Shown here: positions 27,912 to 36,060 of the stretch, in pieces
Position numbering within the stretch: position 1 is the stretch's first letter
Layout of the letters: every line of letters starts with the position of its first letter
Position numbers and translations under genes: made by a program
NCBI GenBank assembly: GCA_025062105.1
Contig: JANXAQ010000146.1
Span: 1 to 53,886, forward strand
Direction of reading: 5' to 3'
DNA from: Thermoguttaceae bacterium
GTDB taxonomy: Bacteria > Planctomycetota > Planctomycetia > Pirellulales > Thermoguttaceae
Length of the DNA stretch: 53,886 bases
Notes under the pieces: generated by a model
The model's input: the letters and a program-made list of their open reading frames with translations, nothing else
Database searches by the model: none
What the model was told of the DNA's origin: nothing

Positions 27912-28173
27912 CTTGGTGGGAGGCCGTTAGGCTGAGGGGCAAAATTGCATCTTTTCTTCGCCAAGGGGATTAGGGTGAAGGGGAAAAGAGGCAGGCAAGT
28001 GGACTTGTTGCTTCCCCTGCGATCCGCCAGAGGCTCTCCCGGCTTCTGGCTGGGATGTCAGAAACAGTTTCGCCACCTGGCTGCCATGGGACCAATTTCG
28101 ATTCCCAGCCCAGCCATGATGGAGCGATGTGGCGTGTAACTCTGTCGCGTCAATAGAGGAACGAACACCAGCT

Positions 28174-28389
28174 ATGATCAAATTAACCCGTCTGGATGGA
28201 GAGGTCTTTGTGCTGAATGCAGATCTGATCCAACTGGTAGAAGCTCGGCCGGACACCTTCATTACCTTAACGACCGGCCAGCGTCTGGTCGTAGCCGAAA
28301 CAATGGACGAGGTGATTCGTCGAGCCGTGGCCTATCAACAAGCGAAACATTTAATTCCTTCTCCGGCCCCGAGGGGGAAAAATCCGTAA
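28174..28389 (+). CDS. flbD: FlbD family flagellar protein
   Basis: 71 residues matching the small FlbD/SwrD family: MIKLTRLDGEVFVLNADLIQLVEARPDTFITLTTGQRLVVAETMDEVIRRAV. In Bacillus the homologue SwrD increases flagellar power by supporting stator activity, and it is commonly encoded next to motA, as here (24 bases upstream). The frame opens at 28129, but family alignment and GAGGA upstream support 28174. Confidence 0.88.
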   Translation: MIKLTRLDGEVFVLNADLIQLVEARPDTFITLTTGQRLVVAETMDEVIRRAVAYQQAKHLIPSPAPRGKNP

Positions 28390-28413
28390 TTTTCGCGACT
28401 AGGAGACCCAAGC

Positions 28414-29190
28414 ATGGACATCGGGACCATTTTAGGCCTGGTAGGTGGCATAGGGGTGCTCCTGCTAAGTTTGGCAATGTCTCAAGGTGGAGGTATCCAA
28501 GCCTTTATCGACTATCCTTCTCTGATGGTGGTTATTGGCGGGTCCACCGCTGCGGTTCTACTTTCCTCCCCTTTGCCAGATTTTCTGAATCTTTTCCGAG
28601 TAGCGAAAAATTTGTTCAAAAACCGCCTGGAGGACCACCGCAAATTAATCGCCCAAATCGTTTCTTTAGCGGAAACAGCCCGGCGCGATGGTCTGTTGGC
28701 CCTAGAAAGCCGGTTGGAGGAAATCCAGGATCCGTTCTTGATCCTTGGCATCCAAATGGCTGTGGATGGTGTTCGTCCAGAAGTCATCCAAGAAGTGCTC
28801 CACAACGAAATGGCAGCCGTAGCCGCACGACATCAAAAAGGAAAACTTCTCTTCGAACTCTATGGAAAATATGGTCCTGCTTTTGGAATGCTAGGTACCC
28901 TCATTGGGCTGATCATCATGTTAGGGAACATGAAAGATCCAGACTCCATTGGACCAGGCATGGCCGTGGCTTTAATCACCACCTTTTATGGCTCCATCAT
29001 GGCCAATGTCTTTGCCTTGCCCATGGCCGATAAACTCGCTAGCCTCAGCAAACATGAGATGTTGGCGATGGAAATTATTCTGCGCGGCGTCATGAGCATC
29101 CAATCGGGAGATAATCCCCGCGTGATTGAGCAAAAGCTCAGTACTTTCCTTCCTCCTAATCAGCGAGGCCATCTCCGAAAGGCAGCTTAA
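28414..29190 (+). CDS. motA: Flagellar motor stator protein MotA
   Basis: 258 residues with four predicted membrane helices: two near the N-terminus (ILGLVGGIGVLLLSLAM and SLMVVIGGSTAAVLLS) and two after the cytoplasmic loop (PAFGMLGTLIGLIIML, VALITTFYGSIMANVFALPMADKL). This is the MotA/ExbB topology with the Pro-containing channel helices. With MotB it forms the ion-driven stator. AGGAGA precedes the ATG. motB follows after three bases, so the two are coupled. Confidence 0.96.
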   Translation: MDIGTILGLVGGIGVLLLSLAMSQGGGIQAFIDYPSLMVVIGGSTAAVLLSSPLPDFLNLFRVAKNLFKNRLEDHRKLIAQIVSLAETARRDGLLALESRLEEIQDPFLILGIQMAVDGVRPEVIQEVLHNEMAAVAARHQKGKLLFELYGKYGPAFGMLGTLIGLIIMLGNMKDPDSIGPGMAVALITTFYGSIMANVFALPMADKLASLSKHEMLAMEIILRGVMSIQSGDNPRVIEQKLSTFLPPNQRGHLRKAA

Positions 29191-29193
29191 ACC

Positions 29194-29925
29194 ATGCCTC
29201 TACCTCCCGAAGAACCCCCGAAAGGCGCTCCGGAATGGGTGGTTACCTATGGCGACATGATGTCTCTGCTTTTGTGCTTTTTTATCTTGTTGGCCTCCAT
29301 GAGTGAAATCCGCAACAAAGAGCAGTTTCAAATGATCTTGGAGGCTTTGCGGCGGCAGTTCGGGTATGAACGCTCGAAAACCAGTGTTATTCCTGGTTCA
29401 GTCCGGCCTTTGAATACCACGATGAAGCTGGCCATATTGGCTGCCACCGGGCGAGCACGGCGCCTAGATACCATGAACGGTGGCGACCGGATCCGGGCAC
29501 CCGTGGGAGATTTCGCCCGAGTACAATCCATCCGCCGAACCGGAGATCGCACCCTAGGCGGAAGAATCCGGTTTGAGGAAGCCTCCGCACAAATCGATTC
29601 GGATAACTTCCAGCGGCTGGAAGAGATTGCCCGTTTCTTGCAAGGGAAACCCCAAAAAATCGAAATCCGAGGTCATACCTCTTCCAGACCTCTGCCCGCC
29701 GACTCCCCCTTCAAAGACCACTGGCAGTTGGCCTATGAACGATGTATCCAAACCAAGGAGGTATTGGTTCGACTTGGAATTAACCCAAAACGATTGGTCC
29801 TGACAGTGGTAGCTGACAATGAACCTATTGAAAAAGGCGAAGACCCCTTGAAACTCCAAGAAAACTCCCGGGTGGAAATCCACTTGTTAAACGAACTGGC
29901 AGATCTAGGAGACACCAAACCTTAG
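29194..29925 (+). CDS. motB: Flagellar motor stator protein MotB
   Basis: 243 residues. A short N-terminus leads to one membrane helix beginning YGDMMSLLLCFFILLA, in which Asp21 is the ion-binding Asp. A plug/linker follows, then an OmpA-like peptidoglycan-binding domain (about 130-235, IRFEEASAQIDSDNFQRLEEIARFL, KIEIRGHTSS, YERCIQTKEVLVRLGI). It anchors the stator to the cell wall. It is the last gene of the flbD-motA-motB unit. Confidence 0.95.
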   Translation: MPLPPEEPPKGAPEWVVTYGDMMSLLLCFFILLASMSEIRNKEQFQMILEALRRQFGYERSKTSVIPGSVRPLNTTMKLAILAATGRARRLDTMNGGDRIRAPVGDFARVQSIRRTGDRTLGGRIRFEEASAQIDSDNFQRLEEIARFLQGKPQKIEIRGHTSSRPLPADSPFKDHWQLAYERCIQTKEVLVRLGINPKRLVLTVVADNEPIEKGEDPLKLQENSRVEIHLLNELADLGDTKP

Positions 29926-30058
29926 ACTCCCCTCAAGCCACCGTTCACCCTTGAATTGAGGGTCTTCAGAGCCAAAGGTTTTATCGGAGGAAAATTGTAG
30001 CAGTCCCACCCACTGCAGGCAGGAGTTTACTTCCCGCCCAAACGTATCTGCTAGTCTC

Positions 30059-30172
30059 AGGCTGATTTTGCCATTTTTCCTAGTTATTGTCCCCTAGTTA
30101 CGACGCAACTTCCTGATGTGAAGCCGACTTCCAAATTGGAAATCGTTACCTCGAGTTTTACCAATTTTTAAA
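30059..30172 (+). repeat. B-family element, degenerate copy B10
   Basis: GGCTGATTTTGCCATTTTTCC on the left and TAGTTACGACGCAACTTCC inside. The right end is reduced to GAGTTTTACCAATTTTT. Confidence 0.5.
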
Positions 30173-30227
30173 AACTAGCCCCTTTGGAATCTTCTAGCAC
30201 ATTGAAAGCACTAGGAAAACCTCTGCA

Positions 30228-30366
30228 ATCGACCTTTGCCCATTTTCCTATCTTCTTTTCTGCTTTGGAGGTATGGCGGACCTATCGTTTGTTCACAACT
30301 CCAGTGGTTCCAGGAGTTATGGCTTTTTTCTTTTCGACAAGAGGCCAAAAATGGCAAAAGTCGAGC
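30228..30366 (+). repeat. B-family inverted-repeat element, copy B11
   Basis: Left ATCGACCTTTGCCCATTTTCC, right CCAAAAATGGCAAAAGTCGAGC, interior TTTGTTCACAACTCC. A6 begins at its right end. Confidence 0.8.
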
Positions 30367-30367
30367 G

Positions 30368-30842
30368 GTATAATGGACATATGTTGCATCATTTGGGAAC
30401 CCTCCGCCTTTCCTCCCATCTATAGCTCGCTGTTATACACAAGTTGGCCTTGAAGCGTTCGAACTTCACTTTAGGCAAATACCAAAAGCTCGGTGAACAA
30501 CGCAGAACAGACAAAATAGGCGATCTAGCTAAGACTGCCTTCGAAACCAAGCACTTTTTGCCCGTGGAAATGATCTTTCCTAAATGCTGCAATTTCTCCA
30601 AAGAAACAATTAGCTTCTAGCTTCTTTAGAAAGGTTCGTTATTCCCCTGTTTGGGGCAATCATTTGCTGCCGTTAGAATGGAAAATACCTCCCAAAAATG
30701 TGTATAACAGCAAGCCATTTATAGAGTTACTAGCATTGCTAGCAACCTATATCTAGTCGCTCTTGGAATCGGACGGGCCAATTCCTACCCGATCAAAAGC
30801 TCATAAAGTTCACTTGATTGTGCCGGATTGTGCAGAGCTTCC
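30368..30842 (+). repeat. A-family element copy A6, split by C3
   Basis: The worn left arm (TATAATGGACATATG through CCTCCCATCTATAG) lies at 30368-30425. The right arm resumes after C3 with TATAGAGTTACTAGCATTGC and ends TGTGCAGAGCTTCC. Rejoined, they match the standard A element around its core palindrome. Confidence 0.65.
30424..30716 (-). repeat. C-family inverted-repeat element, copy C3 (inside A6)
   Basis: 293 bases bounded by CTCGCTGTTATACACAAG and AATGTGTATAACAGCAAGCC. Flanks ATCTAT and ATTTAT form a near-perfect 6-base duplication of A-element sequence, showing insertion into A6. Confidence 0.88.
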
Positions 30843-31080
30843 TCTCTTTACGTAGTGCAGAGGTTCCAAAAACTTAAAGGTTGTTCCGGCGTTTTTCTCC
30901 ATAAACGGTTCTCATAAGCTATAGTAATCTAGAGGGGGCAAATGATGCCATTTTCTTCTACTCTTTTGGTCTTTTAAGTAGCTCTTATCTATTTCTATTT
31001 TGGGGGCGGAATTTTTATTTCTTCTTAGGTTCTATATTTTATATAGACTACCTATATTTTGCATTTGAGCAGGTAGCTGT

Positions 31081-31662
31081 ATGTCCCAGACACCCGCAAC
31101 TGAGATTGGAGCCACTAGAGAAGCACAGAATCATTCCCCTAGAAAGGGGGGATTAGAAAAGGTCCTGGTAGCCCTTTTCTTAGTGGGAATCGTAGGAACA
31201 GAATGCTTAGTCGTTTATCTTTTCCTACCTAGTGAGACAGACACTGCAGCTCTAGCAAGCGGAGGAACTTCGTTGGACCAAAATAGTGGGGGGCATTCGA
31301 TTTCTGTATCTTCTGAACCCCTCACAGAAGCGTTATCGGTCCCCCAAGTAGAGGTAGATTTGGGAGATTTTTCAGTTACCTCTTACCAGCCAATTTCTAA
31401 CACGACGTTGCGGATCGACTTCCATTTGTACGGGACTGTAGCCACTGAAGATCAAAAAGCTTTTCAAGAGGCCTTGCAAGCTAATATTCATCGTTTTCGG
31501 GATCAGGTTATTAGCGTTATTCGTTCTGCCGAGCTTACAGATCTGACGGATGCAGGTTTGGGCTTGATTAAAAGGAAGATTTTAGAGAAAACTAACGCCT
31601 TGCTCGGCAAAAGGTATTTAAAGGCAGTTATCTTTAGCGATTTTTCGTTTATCGAGCAATAA
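31081..31662 (+). CDS. fliL: Flagellar basal body-associated protein FliL
   Basis: 193 residues. The N-terminal cytoplasmic segment is followed by one membrane helix at about 28-48 (VLVALFLVGIVGTECLVVYLFL). The periplasmic domain begins VEVDLGDFSVTSYQP and ends KRKILEKTNALLGKRYLKAVIFSDFSFIEQ, the FliL pattern. FliL surrounds the stator and supports torque under load. Its place between motB and the switch gene fliN agrees. The ribosome site is weak (AGG about 8 bases upstream). Confidence 0.85.
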   Translation: MSQTPATEIGATREAQNHSPRKGGLEKVLVALFLVGIVGTECLVVYLFLPSETDTAALASGGTSLDQNSGGHSISVSSEPLTEALSVPQVEVDLGDFSVTSYQPISNTTLRIDFHLYGTVATEDQKAFQEALQANIHRFRDQVISVIRSAELTDLTDAGLGLIKRKILEKTNALLGKRYLKAVIFSDFSFIEQ

Positions 31663-31712
31663 TAACCACTTTGGTGTATTAGTAATAACCTATTTGAGGG
31701 GAAGGGATTCCC

Positions 31713-32528
31713 ATGCCTGAAGAAAATCAACTCTCTCAGGAAGAAATCGAACAACTTCTCCGGCAGGCCGGGTTAAAAGGTACCGCTGAGACAGATGCCC
31801 CCGTTGAGGCAACTCATCCGGCTGGCTCCCGTGGGGCAACTCCTGCTGCTAGCAGCTCGGAAAGCCCTTCTTCGGTATCCGCTTCCAACCGAGGGACTAT
31901 ATTAGATCCCAAAGAAATTGAAGCCCTTTTTCCAGGGGCTGGAGCCGGCAAATCCGCCTCCTCCAAACCGCCACCTCTTTCAGGTGCAGGAGACGACGCA
32001 GAAAGAGTGCTCAGTCAAGAGGAAATTGAACGCCTTTTAGCCCAAGTTGGCCGAACTGCTCCGCCAGCCAAGTCACCTCCCGCTGCCGCCGAGCAACATC
32101 CCAAAGCAGAACCACAGGCCCCCGAACAAGAGATTGCTCCTGCCGATGTGGAATATCTTCTGCATCAGGCCCAGCAGGCATTGGCTTCCATCGATGCTCC
32201 TGCCCAGAGTCCTCCTCCGGGAGCCACCGCCTTCCGATTGGAAGAATTTACTGGCGCCCCGGCTTCGACCGAAGTAGCCACCTTGGACTTAATCCGAGAT
32301 GTGGAACTGGATCTACGGATCGAACTCGGCCGGACCCATATGTATCTGGAGGATGTGCTTCGGCTTCGCCGGGGCTCGGTGGTTCCGTTAGATAAGTTGG
32401 CCGGTGACCCAGTGGATATTTATGTTAATGATCGCCTAATCGCTCGGGGCGAAGTGCTGGTGTTGAATGATAACTTCTGTGTCCGGGTAGCCGAATTATT
32501 GGCCGGCACCGGTCCAGAAAGTAAGTGA
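31713..32528 (+). CDS. fliN: Flagellar motor switch protein FliN with four FliM-N-like motifs
   Basis: 271 residues, about twice a normal FliN. The C-terminal SpoA/FliN domain is clear at about 185-268 (DVELDLRIELGRTHMYLEDVLRLRRGSVVPLDKLAGDPVDIYVNDRLIARGEVLVLNDNFCVRVAEL). The Pro/Ala/Ser-rich N-terminus carries four spaced motifs: LSQEEIEQLL (7-16), LDPKEIEALF (64-73), LSQEEIERLL (100-109) and IAPADVEYLL (141-150). These resemble the LSQxEIDALL motif at the N-terminus of FliM and FliY that binds phosphorylated CheY. I infer a multivalent CheY-binding switch subunit. No fliM is in the window. GGGGAAGGGA precedes the ATG. Confidence 0.9.
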   Translation: MPEENQLSQEEIEQLLRQAGLKGTAETDAPVEATHPAGSRGATPAASSSESPSSVSASNRGTILDPKEIEALFPGAGAGKSASSKPPPLSGAGDDAERVLSQEEIERLLAQVGRTAPPAKSPPAAAEQHPKAEPQAPEQEIAPADVEYLLHQAQQALASIDAPAQSPPPGATAFRLEEFTGAPASTEVATLDLIRDVELDLRIELGRTHMYLEDVLRLRRGSVVPLDKLAGDPVDIYVNDRLIARGEVLVLNDNFCVRVAELLAGTGPESK

Positions 32529-32568
32529 GCCCCCTATTCAGTCAAAGCAAGGATGTCGCTTGGTTTTC

Positions 32569-32729
32569 TAAGCTTGACTTTTGCCATTTTTTTCTAACTG
32601 GTTTTGTCCCCAGTGGTTACGGCGAACCTTCCTTTTGGCCACAAAATTTCCTGAGTCCAATAATTCCAAGGAGTTAAAACTTTCCCATTTCGGCAGAACA
32701 TCATCAACATTGGCAAAAATCGAGCTAAG
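32569..32729 (+). repeat. B-family inverted-repeat element, copy B12
   Basis: Left TAAGCTTGACTTTTGCCATTT, interior TGGTTACGGCGAACCTTCC, right ATTGGCAAAAATCGAGCTAA. First member of a B-D-B-D-B chain. Confidence 0.85.
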
Positions 32730-32884
32730 AGGCTATCTGGAAATCAAGACTTGGGCTTTTCCCGATAGATTTTGGATTAACCAAATTGCCCAGCAAAAGA
32801 CAGAAAAATAGGCACGTTCGGAATTCTAGGTAATCCAACTGTCGAGCTGAATTCTCCTGGAAAACCGCATTTCTAGACAACCTC
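32729..32884 (+). repeat. D-family inverted-repeat element, copy D3
   Basis: Starts AGAGGCTATCTGGAAATC and ends GCATTTCTAGACAACCTC. It shares the CTAAGAGG and CCTCTAAG junctions with the B elements on both sides. Confidence 0.75.
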
Positions 32885-33043
32885 TAAGCTCGACTTTTGC
32901 CAATGTAGGCCTTCTCCCGGAAGGGGAAAACTCTAAGTCCTTGTAAATATTGGACTTCGGACATTGTGTGAACAAAAGGAAGGCACATCGTAACTACTAG
33001 AAACAAAAGGGACTTAGGGAAAATGGCAAAAGTCCAGCTAAGA
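32884..33043 (-). repeat. B-family inverted-repeat element, copy B13
   Basis: Left TAAGCTCGACTTTTGCC, right AAAATGGCAAAAGTCCAGCTA, interior GTGTGAACAAAAGG and CGTAACTACTAG. Confidence 0.85.
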
Positions 33044-33197
33044 GGCTGTACTGGAATTGGGATGTTGGCAGGTTCCAATGGGTTCTGGCCGATCGGAGCT
33101 CCTTCGACACTCCTTAAAAATAGGGTTTTGGAAATTTTTATGCCATTAAGGAGGGAAATCTTCTTCCATCATGGAAAGTGCTTTTCAGGAAAAGCTC
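33041..33197 (+). repeat. D-family inverted-repeat element, copy D4
   Basis: Starts AGAGGCTGTACTGGAATTGGG and ends GTGCTTTTCAGGAAAAGCTC, between B13 and B14. Confidence 0.7.
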
Positions 33198-33233
33198 TAA
33201 GCTCAACTTTTGCATTTTTGGCCTCTTGCCAAA

Positions 33234-33682
33234 AGCTCGCTGTTGTACACATTGTAGTCCCGAGGCTTGGAGATCACGTTAGGCAAATCTCGAAAGCTCG
33301 ATCAAAAGCAGAGAATGGATAAAATAAATAGTTTTCAAAACCAGAACTTTCCTGATTCCTACGTAAATGGTGTCATTTTTCCAAACTCACCGTTGGCTTC
33401 TTTTGAAAAGTTCGTTCTTCAGGTATGGAACTTCTGAATAATTCAAAGGGGATATTTCTATACCAGGTTGGCTTGCTTTCCCTGTAACCCAATACATAGG
33501 GTTGCTAGCATGGCTAGCACTCAATAAATAATAGTAGATGTTCGGGTAGGAGAACTATGGAATCAGAAGTTCATGTAATCTACTATATGTTCAGTATTTT
33601 GTAGAGGTTTCCTATGCGGAGCAATCATTTTCCCTCATGGGGAGGGTAAATCCATCCCAAAAGATATGTGTAACCGCAAGCT
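33234..33682 (-). repeat. C-family element copy C4 (inside B14), itself split by A7
   Basis: Bounded by AGCTCGCTGTTGTACACATT and GATATGTGTAACCGCAAGCT. The flanks GCCAAA and GCCCAAA look like a duplicated B-element target. The interior is interrupted by a full A element at 33427-33612. Confidence 0.85.
33427..33612 (+). repeat. A-family element copy A7 (inside C4)
   Basis: GGAACTTCTGAATAATTC to TTTTGTAGAGGTTTCC with core GCTAGCATGGCTAGC. TAT lies on both sides. Removing A7 plus one TAT restores the exact spacing of the homologous segment in C3. Confidence 0.88.
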
Positions 33683-33764
33683 GCCCAAAGGGGAAGCTCT
33701 AACATCTTGGAATTAAACATGTTGGAATTACTGGCGACAAACCAGGTTAGAAAAAAGGCAAACC

Positions 33765-34045
33765 TCCAGAGCAGAGATTCTCCTGAGAAGGGATTTTAGC
33801 GTTTTCTGAGGATGGTTGGGACTGAGCGGTCCGTCAGGCAAAACTCGGTACAAATATAAAAATAGGAATGTTGGGATTCCGAGCCTCATGGTAGAACTCT
33901 GTTTGCCAGCGGAAATTGCCTTTCAGCCTAGTCTCTTAGTGCCTGTGCCTTCCGCGTTGGAATTGGCTTTGGGGAGGGGCAATTGCCTCGCAAAGGGGAT
34001 AATCGGCTTTTCCTCTATTACCTCTTTGGATAGGAAGGGGCAAGG
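33765..34045. other. Spacer before fliO, degenerate repeat sequence
   Basis: GGGATTTTAGCGTTTTC resembles the left part of D elements, but no clear boundary remains. The palindrome-like GAGGGGCAATTGCCTC occurs at about 33975-33990. No gene is seen. Confidence 0.4.
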
Positions 34046-34930
34046 ATGCCCAGCGGTATGTGTTGGTGGCTATGGGGGGCTTTGATCCTGGGGGCTACTG
34101 GGAGCCAGGCAGCCGAAGGTTTTTGGGCTGCAGCGCAAGGGACATCGTTTGGCGCTGGGCAGCAGGTAGCCTCTCGGCCTGAAAAACCAAGTATCTCTAA
34201 GGTTTTGTCGCCGCTAGATGCAGAGGCGTCCTCATATCCCCCGCCGTTGTTGGACGCTGGTTCCGCTGCTCCGAAAGAAGCTGCGGAGAGCCCTCCATCT
34301 TCGGGGGGGTATCCAGAGCAGTGTGAAACGAAGTGTGATTCGAATCCGAGAGAGGACGGCCAATTTGGGGTTAGCACCAAAGAGACCGCTGCGTCCGGGG
34401 CCCCTGGTGGCCGGGGGATTCCTCTTCGGTTAGGCCCGCCGCAAACGGGTCGGCCGCTTTCGGATGTTTCTGGCCGCGCCTTTGATCCCACGGCCTCTTC
34501 TCTGACAGTGCTTAGCAGTTTGGCGGTGATATTAGGCGTATTTTTGCTGTTGGTTTGGGCGATTCGACGGGCCATGCCCCCTAGTGCCCAGCTTCTTCCC
34601 AAGGATGTTGTAGAAGTTTTGGGGCGAGCCCCCCTAATGGCAAAGCAGCAGATGTACCTTCTGCGCTGTGGTCCGAAATTACTGTTGATCTCTGTTAGCC
34701 CAGAAGGAGCGGAGACACTTACCGAAATTGAGCATCCGGATGAGGTGGCTCACATCGTCGCATTATGTCGGCAAAGTCAGCCTGGAAGTATCGCCGGTAG
34801 CTTCCGCCAAATTTTAGAGCAATTAGGTCGGCAGTCCCCCCGTAAATGGGAATCGGCTCGGGGAGGCCCTGTGCCGGACGAATCCACCAAACTTCCCAAC
34901 CCCGTAGAAGAGGAGTCAGGCCATGGGTAA
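34046..34930 (+). CDS. fliO: Flagellar biosynthetic protein FliO
   Basis: 294 residues. An N-terminal signal-like segment (CWWLWGALILGATGSQA) leads to a long Pro/Ser-rich, likely periplasmic stretch of about 125 residues. One membrane helix follows at about 150-172 (LTVLSSLAVILGVFLLLVWAI). The cytoplasmic FliO domain (KDVVEVLGRAPLMAKQQMYLLRCGPKLLLISVSPEGAETLTEI) follows. FliO helps assemble the FliP ring of the export gate. It overlaps fliP by 8 bases, so translation is coupled. The N-terminal extension is long for the family. Confidence 0.85.
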   Translation: MPSGMCWWLWGALILGATGSQAAEGFWAAAQGTSFGAGQQVASRPEKPSISKVLSPLDAEASSYPPPLLDAGSAAPKEAAESPPSSGGYPEQCETKCDSNPREDGQFGVSTKETAASGAPGGRGIPLRLGPPQTGRPLSDVSGRAFDPTASSLTVLSSLAVILGVFLLLVWAIRRAMPPSAQLLPKDVVEVLGRAPLMAKQQMYLLRCGPKLLLISVSPEGAETLTEIEHPDEVAHIVALCRQSQPGSIAGSFRQILEQLGRQSPRKWESARGGPVPDESTKLPNPVEEESGHG

Positions 34931-36020
34931 GTGGGCTTCGCATCGAGCAGAAGACCAATCCGTGGCACCATCGCTGGCCGGCTCACCCCAACCGGTCCGG
35001 CTCCCCAGACACCCTTCTGGTACAACGGCTTCAGAGAGCCATTGGTGGAGATGGAACAGTTTCCATCGGAACTTCTTTTCATGCTGGAGGCTGTCGATTG
35101 GCACCAGCCAAAGGGTAAAAGAATTTATGCTTCTGATAGCTTTGGTGGTTGCTACTGGTGGGCTGATAGCAGTGGCATTTGGTCAGACGGCCGAATCTGC
35201 TAGATCGGATAGAAATACGATGTCCAGCAAGTCTGAGCTCCAGAACGTTTCAGGGGAAGGTTCCGGCCTCTCTGTTCGGAATGCCCCAGCCAATCGGCCC
35301 GTTAGTGTTTCGTCGAACGATTGGTCCAAAGCGATACTGGGCGGTCCGCGTCAATGGACTAGTCCGGAAGGACTAAGCTCCGCTCTGCAGATCCTGTTGT
35401 TATTAACAGTGTTGAGTTTGGTCCCGGCCATTTTATTAATGACCACCTGCTTTATCCGGATAGTGGTTGTCTTGGGGCTATTAAGGCAGGCCATTGGAGT
35501 GCAAAACTTACCACCTAGTCAGGTGATTACTGGGCTAGCTCTCTTTATTACTCTTTTGATCATGACTCCGGTCTGGAAGGAGAGTTATGATCGGGCTATT
35601 GTCCCCTATACTCAGCGGCAGATCAGTCTGGAAGAAGCATGGGCTGAAGGAATTGCTCCGATCAGACGTTTTATGAGCTTGCAGATCGAACGAACCGGCA
35701 ATCAGGCGGATGTGTATCTTTTTTTGAAATATTCTGATCTGCAGGTGGAACCGGCCAGTTACGAGGAAGTGCCACTCAGTGCGCTAGTACCGGCGTTTAT
35801 GCTCAGCGAACTGAAGACGGCATTTTTGATCGGCTTCCAATTGTATCTGCCGTTTATTGTGATCGATATGGTGGTTTCCAGTGTATTGGTGTCGATGGGC
35901 ATGTTGATGTTACCGCCGGTGATGATCTCCATGCCGTTAAAGTTGCTGCTATTTGTATTGGTGGACGGATGGCGACTTGTTGTGGGGATGCTTTTGGAAA
36001 GTTTCCAGCCGTATGGATAG
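34923..36020 (+). CDS. fliP: Flagellar biosynthetic protein FliP
   Basis: 365 residues from the ATG overlapping fliO. The export-gate core begins at about 150 (ALQILLLLTVLSLVPAILLMTTCFIRIVVVLGLLRQAIG) and ends VISMPLKLLLFVLVDGWRLVVGMLLESF, unmistakably FliP. The first 68 residues are not FliP-like. An ATG at 35127 would start a good signal peptide (MLLIALVVATGGLIAVAFGQ), as FliP has a cleavable one. AAGGG lies about 12 bases ahead of it. I keep 34923 for the overlap with fliO but consider 35127 a serious alternative. FliP forms the pentameric export pore with FliQ and FliR. Confidence 0.9.
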   Translation: MGKWASHRAEDQSVAPSLAGSPQPVRLPRHPSGTTASESHWWRWNSFHRNFFSCWRLSIGTSQRVKEFMLLIALVVATGGLIAVAFGQTAESARSDRNTMSSKSELQNVSGEGSGLSVRNAPANRPVSVSSNDWSKAILGGPRQWTSPEGLSSALQILLLLTVLSLVPAILLMTTCFIRIVVVLGLLRQAIGVQNLPPSQVITGLALFITLLIMTPVWKESYDRAIVPYTQRQISLEEAWAEGIAPIRRFMSLQIERTGNQADVYLFLKYSDLQVEPASYEEVPLSALVPAFMLSELKTAFLIGFQLYLPFIVIDMVVSSVLVSMGMLMLPPVMISMPLKLLLFVLVDGWRLVVGMLLESFQPYG

Positions 36021-36060
36021 GCTCCGCTCCCCCGGATATTTCCTCAACCTTTCAGGGCCG

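Larger units (their letters stand above)
33197..33764 (-). repeat. B-family element copy B14, split by C4
   Basis: Left arm CTAAGCTCAACTTTTGC through GGCCTCTTGCC ends at about 33233. The right arm resumes at about 33683 (CCCAAAGGGGAAGCTCTAAC) and runs to GGTTAGAAAAAAGGCAAAC. Rejoined, it follows B13 closely. Confidence 0.75.

Noticed and set aside
33816-34085. 89-codon frame before fliO
   Set aside because: Overlaps the fliO start in another phase and consists of degraded repeat sequence.
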